Of a DNA stretch of 48,277 nt, positions 25,345-34,731 are shown one piece after another. Below the pieces are notes generated by a model. That model ran no database searches, was not told where the DNA came from, and saw only the letters and a list, made by a program, of their open reading frames with translations. Source of the DNA: Lachnospiraceae bacterium (lineage in GTDB: Bacteria; Bacillota; Clostridia; Lachnospirales; Lachnospiraceae); assembly GCA_017889125.1 (NCBI GenBank), contig JAGHER010000192.1:1-48277 (forward strand). The letters are read 5' to 3'. How positions within the stretch are numbered: the first letter of the stretch is position 1; the number at the start of each line of letters is the position of its first letter. Both the position numbers and the translations under genes were made by a program.

Positions 25345-25415
25345 GCAGATGTAGTTCATCGGTAGAACACCAGCTTCCCAAGCTGGGGAGGCGGGTTCGA
25401 TTCCCGTCATCTGCT
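25345..25415 (+). tRNA. tRNA-Gly (anticodon CCC)
   Basis: The 71-base sequence folds as a full cloverleaf: acceptor GCAGATG with CATCTGC, D-arm GTTC/GAAC, anticodon stem CCAGC/GCTGG with loop TTCCCAA (anticodon CCC, reading GGG), and T-arm CGGG-TTCGATT-CCCG. No CCA is encoded. It marks the left edge of the A+T-rich defence island; tRNA-Gly genes are common island insertion sites, but I saw no copy of its 3' end at the right edge. Confidence 0.95.
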
Positions 25416-25419
25416 TATG

Positions 25420-25448
25420 AAAAAGCCCTTTGTTTACGGGGCTTTTTT
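25420..25448 (+). terminator. Terminator after tRNA-Gly
   Basis: AAAAAGCCC pairs with GGGCTTTTT around a short loop and ends in six T. It closes the tRNA transcript and, being A-rich on its left arm, may work on both strands. Confidence 0.85.
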
Positions 25449-25564
25449 CTATATAGAAAAATGTTTCACAGAATGCGCATACTTTTTTGAGTAATCAAAA
25501 AAGGAATCCCATGAATTCCAAAAGAAGAGGTTTTCAACAATAATGATGAAAAAGGAGAGGAGCT

Positions 25565-28500
25565 ATGGCGATTGTAGTAGATCATGAATCCGAATATAAG
25601 GGAGAACGAAAAGTAAGAGATGCCATAGCTGAACATTTTTCGGATGATGTTGTTGTCTATAATAACCGAGAGATAAATGGCAGAGAATATGATGTTTGTC
25701 TTCTGGTTAAAGATGTTTGTGTGTTTATTATTGAGGTTAAGGGATGGTGGGCAGATAAGATCAATGTGCACGGCATTGATGATATAGAAGTAGAAGGCTA
25801 TGCAGAACAGCAGAAGTCTCCTAAAAAGCAGGCTAAGTCATATTGCATTCAATATTTTACAAAACTGAAAAAACAGTTTGGCGTGAGTCCGTTGGTAGTA
25901 GATTTAGTGGCATATCCGTTTATTACCAAAAAACAATATTACGAGAGCCATTTGAATATGATTTCAGAAGAGCAGTTTACTCTTTTCAAAGAAGATCTAG
26001 GAGATCATGATTCTTTGAAGAAAAAATTCCAGATGGCGTTTGATGCAAAAAAGGCCATACCGCATGCAGAACTGAATGGGGAATTAATGTGCCGAATCAG
26101 AAGAAATGAAGAACCGGACTACGATGAGCCTGAAGACGAGGATCTGATTCAGGTTTATTCCACGCTGTCCATTTTTCCAGACGATGTATCTGGCAAGCGG
26201 ATCAAGAGAATTGTTGCAGCATATTTCAAAGGAATAAAGCAGATTGTATTTGTTTCAAAGAGACCTTTGTTTGAACGGATTCTAGGTGAGTTGAATTTTT
26301 CTTATAAGAAGGAAAATATTGAGCCGGGAGACAGGCTTAAAATAGGCTATCGAAATGGTATAGAAGCTATTGTTTCACGAGATTCTTACAGGGCGTTTAA
26401 TTTTGAGGTGTATCTGATTCTGGGTTTAGAGAAACAATGCTCTGAGGAAATTGTAATTGAAGAAGGACAGGCTGATCAAAACGAAGAATTATTGTCCTGG
26501 ATTGGGGAACACTCCCATTTTAATTTGCAACAGTATAAAGTAGAACACGCTTCTGTAGATCAGAACACTCTGGTGGAAGCAGGTGCTGGAACCGGAAAGA
26601 CTTATTCTATGGTATCCAGGGTGGCGTTTCTGTGCAATAAAAGAAAAGGAAATATTACGAGTATAGAAGATGAGTTGGCAATGGTCACTTTCACAAACGA
26701 TGCTGCTATTAATATGAAAGTTCGATTAAAGCAAATGTTTGTCAATTACTATATATTGACTGGAAACGAATGCTATCTGCAGTATGTCGAGGGTGTAGAT
26801 CGAGCCAACATATCGACCATTCACAAATTTTCTTTGGAACTTCTGCGAGGAGCGTCCTTTTATACAGGATTGGGGACGAATTTCAGGATATCCTCTGATG
26901 AATATAACCGTGGTAAAATTTATGATATGTATTTAAGTGAGTTCCTTCGGGCAAAGGAGGAAAATAATCCGAATTTTATCAGTGAGATACCTGTTCCAAT
27001 TTATGATTTGAAGAAAAAGATTATCGGTATTGCAGACCAGCTTCTTCAGAAAAGCATCAATCTGACTGACATTAAGCCGGAGGAGATGGGGGTGACTATT
27101 GATAACGCCCTGCCGTATTTTAATGAACTGATCCAGCAGGTAGTACTCCCGGCAGAAATTGAATACCTTTCTGTCATTAATGATCGAAATGCTATGGACT
27201 TGAAAGAGTGCATCATTTTGTTGAATAAGGTATTGGACTATGGGGCAAGTAACATCAGTAATCTGAAATTACGGTATCTTTTTGTTGATGAGTTCCAGGA
27301 CACTGACGATGTACAAATCGAGGTGTTCCAAAAGCTGCAGAAAACGATTCTATCCGATTGCAAACTTTTTGTGGTAGGTGACTTGAAGCAAAGCATTTAT
27401 CGATTTAGGGGAGCAAGACTAAGTGCTTTTGATCAGCTAAAAACCTATAAGAGATATGACTGGGAGGTTCATCATCTTAATATCAATTATCGTACGGATG
27501 CCAGACTTTTAGAATTGTACGACTCGATTTTTCAGCAGATGGCGGCAGATGGATACTTGCCATATAATCAGCAGGATGATCGCCTCACCAGTGAAAAGAT
27601 ATTTGAAACTGACGATGAGGAATTGATGCAGTGCATTCCGTGTCATGGAAAAGATGAGGAAACATTTTTTAATACCTTGTTTGGGATTTTGGAGAAGCAG
27701 GCGGGAAAGATTACAGAGATAATTGAGCAGAAAAGGGCGCAGGGAAAGGCACTTAGCCTTGAAGAACGTACTATTGCGATTTTGGTGCGCAGTAACTGGC
27801 AGGTAGAAAACATCATTAAAGAAGCAAATAAAAGAGAAGTAAATATAGAGATTAAATCTGGTGGAGATTTGTTCCAATTGGAATCTACACAGGATTTGTA
27901 CAAGCTGATTCTGGCTATAGAGAATTCCACTAACCCTGTGTACCTGGTTAATTTTATCGAATCCAATTACACAGATCTGAAATTGGACTATCATAAATAT
28001 CATGACGTGTCTGAGTCAGAAAAGCTGTTGAGTCTTCAAAAAATTCTGGATGAGTTCTTTCTGTTGAGGATGAAGAAACGGTGGCAGGAAGTATTGGATG
28101 AAGTATATGCTCAGCCCGTTTTATATGCATTAAAGCATGTATATGATGCTTTAGAGCCCTGGAAAAGATATAGCAGCAATCCTTCTGCACAAGCCTATTA
28201 CATGGCGAACTATGACTATTTGCTGGAGAAAATTGTGAGATTTTCCAGGATTGATACGCTTACGATTACCCAAATTTCCAAGTATTTGGAGATAAATATA
28301 TTAACAAGGCAGAAGGAGCTTGCCAGAACACCAGACATGGATGAGGAAGGTATTCATATTGTGTGTACAACTGTACATAAGTCAAAGGGCCTTGAATATG
28401 GAACAGTGGTCCTTCCTTATACTGCAGAAGACATCAGCAATATCCGAAGAGTAAAACTTGACGCGAATTATTCAAAGTCAAAGCTTTCATATACGGTTTT

Positions 28501-28684
28501 GTTTGAAAATAAGATCAGAGAGAGGAATTCGAATTATAACGAAGATGTGGAGAAGGCGGAGCTGATTGCTGAAGAGTCCAGAATATTATATGTTGCTTTA
28601 ACCAGAGCAATCAGAAACTGTGTTTGGATCATGAATATAGACAAAAATGTTCCAATTAGCTGGAGAACATTGATGGAGGAGTAA
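25565..28684 (+). CDS. NERD-domain UvrD/AddA-like DNA helicase
   Basis: The 1039-residue protein starts with a NERD (nuclease-related) domain, with the GE of the first helix, D43 and the E57-V-K59 pair of the PD-(D/E)xK-like core visible. A superfamily 1 helicase follows: Walker A GAGTGKT at 340-346, the DExx box FVDEFQD at 573-579, motif III VVGDLKQSIYRFRGA, motif V TTVHKSKGLEYGTVVLP and motif VI RILYVALTRA. It thus resembles AddA/UvrD with its own nuclease-like N-terminus. AAGGAGAGGAG precedes the ATG. The next gene is AddB-like and starts two bases after the stop, so the two probably act as a pair on DNA ends. Confidence 0.88.
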   Translation: MAIVVDHESEYKGERKVRDAIAEHFSDDVVVYNNREINGREYDVCLLVKDVCVFIIEVKGWWADKINVHGIDDIEVEGYAEQQKSPKKQAKSYCIQYFTKLKKQFGVSPLVVDLVAYPFITKKQYYESHLNMISEEQFTLFKEDLGDHDSLKKKFQMAFDAKKAIPHAELNGELMCRIRRNEEPDYDEPEDEDLIQVYSTLSIFPDDVSGKRIKRIVAAYFKGIKQIVFVSKRPLFERILGELNFSYKKENIEPGDRLKIGYRNGIEAIVSRDSYRAFNFEVYLILGLEKQCSEEIVIEEGQADQNEELLSWIGEHSHFNLQQYKVEHASVDQNTLVEAGAGTGKTYSMVSRVAFLCNKRKGNITSIEDELAMVTFTNDAAINMKVRLKQMFVNYYILTGNECYLQYVEGVDRANISTIHKFSLELLRGASFYTGLGTNFRISSDEYNRGKIYDMYLSEFLRAKEENNPNFISEIPVPIYDLKKKIIGIADQLLQKSINLTDIKPEEMGVTIDNALPYFNELIQQVVLPAEIEYLSVINDRNAMDLKECIILLNKVLDYGASNISNLKLRYLFVDEFQDTDDVQIEVFQKLQKTILSDCKLFVVGDLKQSIYRFRGARLSAFDQLKTYKRYDWEVHHLNINYRTDARLLELYDSIFQQMAADGYLPYNQQDDRLTSEKIFETDDEELMQCIPCHGKDEETFFNTLFGILEKQAGKITEIIEQKRAQGKALSLEERTIAILVRSNWQVENIIKEANKREVNIEIKSGGDLFQLESTQDLYKLILAIENSTNPVYLVNFIESNYTDLKLDYHKYHDVSESEKLLSLQKILDEFFLLRMKKRWQEVLDEVYAQPVLYALKHVYDALEPWKRYSSNPSAQAYYMANYDYLLEKIVRFSRIDTLTITQISKYLEINILTRQKELARTPDMDEEGIHIVCTTVHKSKGLEYGTVVLPYTAEDISNIRRVKLDANYSKSKLSYTVLFENKIRERNSNYNEDVEKAELIAEESRILYVALTRAIRNCVWIMNIDKNVPISWRTLMEE

Positions 28685-28685
28685 G

Positions 28686-31340
28686 ATGTCAATTGTAATC
28701 TATACATATCACGATCCTTATAAAATTGATCAGGAACCATACTGGAATGAGATTAAGAATTGCCCTTACTTCTGTTCTGCACAGACATTGGTCAACGGAT
28801 TAAGAAAGCATTATAAGGGAAAGTTTGATGGTGGTCGTGTCACAACGGTCAAGATTCTTACGGACTCTTTATATGAAGACTGGGCCAGCCCTGCATGGAT
28901 TGTGAAGCAGCACACGGATATTGACAATATAATCAATGGGGGATTACCAACAGCCTTTACTGAAATAGAAAAGAGGAATATTGGTAGAGCTTTCTTATTC
29001 AACAGGGATGATGTTTTTGAAAGCATTAGAACTATGTTTGAGCTGAACGTGGATATTTATGCGGTTTTAAGAGAAAAACTGACGAAAGAGCAGGAATATA
29101 TTCTGGATATTTATGAGAAGATTCTTTCATCAGATAAAAGAGAAGATTTCTTCCTGGTTCAAAGTTTGTCAGAAGACCAGATCAATGCCGGATTACAGAA
29201 GGCAATGACGGCTATTCAAAAAGATTATGACCCGTCTGGTGTTGATACAAGTACTATTGTGATCCATGGGGTACACCAGTTTACTCCAATTACTCTTCGG
29301 GCAATCGATGAATTGCAGAAATATAAACAGGTTATTCTTCTGTTTAATTATCAGAAACAGTACAAGAACGTATATCAGACTTGGTTTGATATTTATTCTG
29401 CGTTCGACTGCAAAATTGTTGATTATGATCGAGCAGAATTTACTCCGACAGATACAGCGAGCGTGAGCTATAAAGGAAATATCCTTGCTGATCAACTCGG
29501 GAAACTTGTTAACGGGCAGAAAAAAACAATTATTGTTGATCAGCCATATGAGATCATAGAATTTGATAACATGACGGAATTTGCCGGATATGTTGCTGAT
29601 CTATTTGAGGAGGCAGAACATAAAGATCCTGATAAGCCGATGAGTTGTATGCGTGAGCAGATTTATGCTGCCAATAGTTCCGCGAATGATATTCTGAAAA
29701 TATATTTCCCGGAACAATTTGGTGAGAGGCAATTCTTGAATTATCCGATTGGCCATTTTTTCATTGCAATAGCAGACATGTGGGATCCGGAGAATAATGA
29801 GATTCTAATCAAGGATATCAATGATGTTCGAGAATGCCTTGGCGCTAATATTTTAGTGGAGGATATGCCAGGGGAATTAGTGTCGATCTTTGGTCGAATC
29901 CAGGCTTTGTTTGATGGGTGTACATCGATTAAACAGATGCGGAAGCGCCTTAAGTCTCTGAAGAAGAGGATGAAGTATCTCACAGATTCTGACAAACTGG
30001 AATATGTAAGCCATATTTCTTATTACGCCGTATCAAAAAATGAAATTGAAAAGATTGATCGTGCTTTAGAGGATCTGGAAGATATAGCAGCACATTTCTA
30101 TGAAGATTTTGAAAATAAGGCATATAATTTCAGGGGATTTTATAGAAAACTGAAAAATTATCTGCAGACAAATATTCTTGAAGATCGAGAAATGTCAGAG
30201 GTATTTGCAGATATCTTAAAAAGAGTATTAATGAGACTGGAAGAAGTGGAAAACATAGATGCATCTGCTTCGTTCGAGTGTTTAAAGTCTACTATGTCTA
30301 TATACCTTCTCCAGGAGACAAAACCTGGGAGGAGTGCAAATTGGATTGTGCGTAATTTTGAACAGATTGATGGTGATATTTTGCGAAGCGGTCATGAAGA
30401 TCCTAATATTATCTATCATTTTGCTTGCTTGGAGGATGAAGATGTGGGAGCTGTAAAGCGGGCAGAGTTTCCGTGGCCGTTGAATGATGATTTCTTTGAA
30501 GTGGCGCAGAATCCAGTGGATTGGAAATATCAGGTTTATGTGAAATGCTGCAATGAGTATAAAAATTTTAAACGATATGCGTTGATCTATGGTCTGGAAT
30601 TTAACCGGGCAAAATTTAAACTCTCCTATGTGAAACGTGATGGTGATCAGGAAAGAGAGCCCTATTATCTGCTCAAGATACTAGGCTTGAAAAAGAAGAA
30701 GTACACAAGTACAAAAGTGAACAAAAAACGGGAAGATAGCTCTGAAATTGGAATTAAAGGTGGTGGAACGGGCATTTTTAGTCCCTATGATTATTACCGG
30801 TTCCGTATTTGCAAATACAAATTCCTTACAGAGACATTAATTGAGAGCAATACTGTGTATAAGGATAATTTCCTGCTTTTGAAGTACATGGAAGTTATGC
30901 TTGAGAATGCGATTAAAGAGGATATGCAGGGGAAGCCAATCAGTGAGGCGATTCTGATTCAGAAATTAAATGATGAGTATGACGAATTGAAAAAATATTT
31001 TCCCTTCGCGCAAAATGTCAATCGTATAGATGCGATCAATAATATTAGAAACAGACTGGTTAATGGAAAGGTAAAGAGATTTCCTATTTTATCTGCGGAA
31101 ACACGCAGGTATATGATGATTCGTGAACTTTTTATTCACAAAAAACTCGAGAATGCTAAAAATACAGGTGTAGATATCATGCAAGATAAATTCCCGGATG
31201 TGAATCCCGAACAGATTAAAGCAGAACTGGGAGAAGGGGAGCTTAAGGGAATGAAATACATGGTCAATGTTGATGCATGGTGTCAGTTCTGCTCAAATAG
31301 AGAATTGTGTACGGCTTATTATTGCAGATCCAGAGACTGA
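28686..31340 (+). CDS. AddB-like protein with Fe-S cysteines but no visible nuclease core
   Basis: The 884-residue protein lacks a Walker A motif. Its middle part (IVIHGVHQFTPITLRAIDEL and the following strand) looks like the inactive helicase half of AddB. Near the C-terminus FSPYDYYRFRICKYKF resembles the start of AddB/Cas4/Dna2 nuclease domains. The end has C-x2-C-x5-C, so the four cysteines (709, 866, 869, 875) could hold a 4Fe-4S cluster. Between them I cannot find the D...ExK nuclease residues. It is probably a structural or DNA-binding partner of the preceding helicase. GGAGGA lies five bases before the ATG. Confidence 0.72.
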   Translation: MSIVIYTYHDPYKIDQEPYWNEIKNCPYFCSAQTLVNGLRKHYKGKFDGGRVTTVKILTDSLYEDWASPAWIVKQHTDIDNIINGGLPTAFTEIEKRNIGRAFLFNRDDVFESIRTMFELNVDIYAVLREKLTKEQEYILDIYEKILSSDKREDFFLVQSLSEDQINAGLQKAMTAIQKDYDPSGVDTSTIVIHGVHQFTPITLRAIDELQKYKQVILLFNYQKQYKNVYQTWFDIYSAFDCKIVDYDRAEFTPTDTASVSYKGNILADQLGKLVNGQKKTIIVDQPYEIIEFDNMTEFAGYVADLFEEAEHKDPDKPMSCMREQIYAANSSANDILKIYFPEQFGERQFLNYPIGHFFIAIADMWDPENNEILIKDINDVRECLGANILVEDMPGELVSIFGRIQALFDGCTSIKQMRKRLKSLKKRMKYLTDSDKLEYVSHISYYAVSKNEIEKIDRALEDLEDIAAHFYEDFENKAYNFRGFYRKLKNYLQTNILEDREMSEVFADILKRVLMRLEEVENIDASASFECLKSTMSIYLLQETKPGRSANWIVRNFEQIDGDILRSGHEDPNIIYHFACLEDEDVGAVKRAEFPWPLNDDFFEVAQNPVDWKYQVYVKCCNEYKNFKRYALIYGLEFNRAKFKLSYVKRDGDQEREPYYLLKILGLKKKKYTSTKVNKKREDSSEIGIKGGGTGIFSPYDYYRFRICKYKFLTETLIESNTVYKDNFLLLKYMEVMLENAIKEDMQGKPISEAILIQKLNDEYDELKKYFPFAQNVNRIDAINNIRNRLVNGKVKRFPILSAETRRYMMIRELFIHKKLENAKNTGVDIMQDKFPDVNPEQIKAELGEGELKGMKYMVNVDAWCQFCSNRELCTAYYCRSRD

Positions 31341-31353
31341 TTGGAGAGATATT

Positions 31354-34300
31354 ATGCTGATGGAAAAAATGTATGTACGCTGTCCGGCAGATAAAGAGAG
31401 TATGTCTGATCCGCGTGTATTTGTATGTGGACAGGTTGTAAAAAACGATAAATTTAAAAAGACTGTTCGGGTGAAAATATATGATCCATGTTCTTATTTG
31501 GTGTTCTTCGAAGATCTTCCTAGAGGAGAGATAGAACTTCCAGAAAGTATGGTCCAGCGTTGTGCTTTTTTCTTGGGATCAGTCGTTTTTATTAAGAATC
31601 ATCAATGTAAAGTTTTGTCATGTATGAGAGCAAAGGATGATTTTTATTACTATTATCTGCAGGATGTTAATAGCAAGGAAGTTTTTCGCCAGTGCGAGAA
31701 AAACATTGTGGCAGCTTTTAATAATGGAAAAATCGATCCTGCAGAGCAGTTGAAGAAATATGAATTTCAGAATCCTTGCTGGTTTCTGGGGCATTCTGTT
31801 GTATCCAAAAGTATGAACGTGCTGGAAAACTCAATTTATGGATTTAAGGAGTTGGCTGGTTCGAAGATTTATTTGCTTCCGCATCAGGTCAATTCGATTA
31901 TGAGATGCCTTCAGGAGGAACCGTGTCGTTATATGTTGGCAGATGAAGTAGGCATGGGAAAGACGATTGAAGCAATTTCTATTTTTAAAATTTATATGCA
32001 GGATCGAAGCGAAAAGACGGCATTAATCATTGTACCGGAGACCTTAAAAGAACAATGGAAAACCGAGTTGTTTTTTAAGTTTAATATTGAACAGGGTGAG
32101 GACAGAAATCATAACAGAGTTATTGTTAAATCGATCAATGAGATAAATCCCACTGATCAACTGGCAAATTGGGATTTTGTCATTATTGATGAGGTACACA
32201 GATATCTGACGGAAGAAAACCAATATGCTGCATTGCATAATATAAGTAAACGGACAAGAAATATATTATTATTAAGCGCTACACCAGTACAACAGAGAAG
32301 AGAAGAATATCTTAGTTTGCTTAGACTTCTTTTGCCTGATAAATATGATGCGTTTTCTGAGGAGCAGTTTGGCGAATTAGTAGAAAAACAGAGCCATATC
32401 ATTCAGAAAACGGCACTGATCCTTGATGATTTGGGTGATTATGAAGAAGTAATTGAGGATGTACGTGGTGAAGAAGAGGATCCTCAAGATTCGGAAGATT
32501 GCCAGGAACTTTACGAGGAAATCCATGATGGCTTGGAAGAAATATGCGATGAGCTGGATGATGAGCGCCTCAGTGCTTTGTTTGATAAAATTGAGTTTAA
32601 AACAGACGATTTGGGTGTATATGCTATAAAGGTAATTATTTCTTACATATGCAGTAATTATCAGATTGAAAGTCATATTATCCGAAATCGCAGAAAACTC
32701 TTAGAGGTTGCAGAGGACGATGAAAGGCTTTTACCGAATCGTGAATTAGAGACTCGGACATATGAACTGGATAATGATAAGAATGCTTATGAGGCATTGA
32801 CATATGAGTTGTTGAGCAATTGGATTCTGGAGAAGACAAAAGAAGATAGAGACCGTGTTGAAAGTGATATTTACCCTCTCTTAAGTGCATTCTTTAGCTC
32901 TCCATGGGCATTTAAAGACGAACTTCATGCGATCGAAAGAAGAGGAATACAGCTGAATCGTGAGCTGCTTACCAACGCAGAGCGGTGGATGAATTTCGAA
33001 AAGGATATCATCGAACATGTGGCAGACGTAATCGACGATCCGGTCAAATATGCAGATTATTACTCGACAAGATTGGTAACAGCCCTTAATACGATTTATG
33101 ACGAATTATATGATCAAAAGATTGTCCTGTTTACAAATTATAAAGGGACCTTTGATGCATATCGGTCGGCGCTTGGAAGATTATTCCCGGCAGAAGAGGT
33201 AAGTTTCTTTGGCGGTGGAATGAATAAAGATGAAATCGAGTTAAATGCGTACCGTTTTCAAAATGATTCCGCCTGCAGGTTAATGCTGTGTGATTATACC
33301 GGTGGAGAGGGAAGAAATTTCCAGTGCGCAGATTATATTCTTCATCTTGATTTGCCGTGGGATGCGAATATGATTGAGCAGAGGATTGGACGATTAGATC
33401 GATTAGAAAGAGATCCTGCAAGACCGATTGTGCATTCGATAGTTGTCTATGCTCAGGATACCTTTGAGGAAGCACTATTTAAATTCTGGAATGAAGGATT
33501 AAAGATATTTACGCAGTCTCTGAGTGGTATGGAAATCATCATGAAGGATATTAACCGGGAGATTGTTACAGCCATTGAACAGGATTTTAAATTTGGCTTG
33601 TTCGATAAAATACCGAATATCATAAAACTGGCAGATGATATGCGTGCAATGGTCAGAAAAGAACAGAATTTTGATGCTGCAGGCTTTATCTATCGTCCGA
33701 TGTACAATGAACTAAAACGTCTGATTGATTACTATGCGCAGAATGAAAACGAACTATTTGCAAGTACGATGACGAATTGGGCAAGTTTGGCTGGATTCCA
33801 TGGATCTGCAAATAAGATGGGCATAATTACTTATTCGGAACGTTCGTTCGTTCCGAAATCTGCAATCAATGCAATGCTGATTCCGCCGCGATGGAATGAC
33901 TATATCCATTCTGCGCAGAATACTTTTACAAATCATGTTCAGGGAGAGTATAACAAATCAAAGGCAATAAAAAATGTAGAAGGATCAATCAGGGGAACAT
34001 TTATCAGGAAGCAGGCAATAGAGAACGATTATCTCCATTTCTTTGCTCCGGGGGATGCGGTGTTTGACTGTATCGTTGATAATGCCATGCATTCCTGTAA
34101 GGGACAGGCAAGTGCATTCGCATTCCCGGCGGAGATCAATTGGACTGGAATTGTATTTACCTGGTCTTTGTCACCTAATGTAAATTTCCTTATGAATAAT
34201 GGGGTGTCTGTATATGCGATGAGCCCGTATAGAAATTATTTGATGTCTGAGCAGGTGGTGGTGCCGATTGCTATTCGGAATGATGATGAAGTGGATGATC

Positions 34301-34731
34301 GTCAGGTTATCCATGAATATACGCGGTTGATTGAATCGGGATTGCACCCTAAACACATCGTGCACATGGGAAAAAGAAGCAATTCTCCAGGTTTCATGAA
34401 AGGAATTGTAACCGGTCCGACAAATATAAATTGGTTTCGTCATGAGTATTCCGAGGAAAACTGGGGTGAACTGGTTGACAGTGCGAAGAAAGAATCATCT
34501 GCTAAAGCAATGGATGTCTTTAAACGGAGATCCAATATTCGTGGTGCCAGGGAAGAAATGGAAAGAATCCTTTCGGCCAGAGCGGCAAACGCGGAATATT
34601 TTGGGATGTCTGATGATGGAGTTGAAGAATTAAAGCGTATACAAGAGATCATTTTAAACGCCATCAAAAGGCCAAAACTTGTTTTAGAATCAGCAGCATT
34701 TGTTTGGATGGTAAAGAGAAACGATGAATAA
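31354..34731 (+). CDS. SNF2/RapA-like helicase, DpdE-like by context
   Basis: The 1125-residue protein is a superfamily 2 ATPase of the SNF2/RapA kind. It has ADEVGMGKT (Walker A at 200-204), DEVH at 279-282, motif III LLLSATP, and the C-terminal helicase part ending in LPWDANMIEQRIGRLDRL, the typical SNF2/RapA motif VI. An acidic insertion follows the first helicase lobe, and a long C-terminal region has no motif I know. I chose the ATG at 31354 with GGAGAG five bases upstream; the frame is open from 31267, inside the previous gene. It overlaps the RecQ-like gene by eight bases. Size and position recall DpdE, from memory. Confidence 0.82.
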   Translation: MLMEKMYVRCPADKESMSDPRVFVCGQVVKNDKFKKTVRVKIYDPCSYLVFFEDLPRGEIELPESMVQRCAFFLGSVVFIKNHQCKVLSCMRAKDDFYYYYLQDVNSKEVFRQCEKNIVAAFNNGKIDPAEQLKKYEFQNPCWFLGHSVVSKSMNVLENSIYGFKELAGSKIYLLPHQVNSIMRCLQEEPCRYMLADEVGMGKTIEAISIFKIYMQDRSEKTALIIVPETLKEQWKTELFFKFNIEQGEDRNHNRVIVKSINEINPTDQLANWDFVIIDEVHRYLTEENQYAALHNISKRTRNILLLSATPVQQRREEYLSLLRLLLPDKYDAFSEEQFGELVEKQSHIIQKTALILDDLGDYEEVIEDVRGEEEDPQDSEDCQELYEEIHDGLEEICDELDDERLSALFDKIEFKTDDLGVYAIKVIISYICSNYQIESHIIRNRRKLLEVAEDDERLLPNRELETRTYELDNDKNAYEALTYELLSNWILEKTKEDRDRVESDIYPLLSAFFSSPWAFKDELHAIERRGIQLNRELLTNAERWMNFEKDIIEHVADVIDDPVKYADYYSTRLVTALNTIYDELYDQKIVLFTNYKGTFDAYRSALGRLFPAEEVSFFGGGMNKDEIELNAYRFQNDSACRLMLCDYTGGEGRNFQCADYILHLDLPWDANMIEQRIGRLDRLERDPARPIVHSIVVYAQDTFEEALFKFWNEGLKIFTQSLSGMEIIMKDINREIVTAIEQDFKFGLFDKIPNIIKLADDMRAMVRKEQNFDAAGFIYRPMYNELKRLIDYYAQNENELFASTMTNWASLAGFHGSANKMGIITYSERSFVPKSAINAMLIPPRWNDYIHSAQNTFTNHVQGEYNKSKAIKNVEGSIRGTFIRKQAIENDYLHFFAPGDAVFDCIVDNAMHSCKGQASAFAFPAEINWTGIVFTWSLSPNVNFLMNNGVSVYAMSPYRNYLMSEQVVVPIAIRNDDEVDDRQVIHEYTRLIESGLHPKHIVHMGKRSNSPGFMKGIVTGPTNINWFRHEYSEENWGELVDSAKKESSAKAMDVFKRRSNIRGAREEMERILSARAANAEYFGMSDDGVEELKRIQEIILNAIKRPKLVLESAAFVWMVKRNDE

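Noticed and set aside
25503-25519. Short dyad GGAAT-N7-ATTCC before the island operon
   Set aside because: Only 5 bp per arm and no promoter that I could place next to it; too weak to call an operator.
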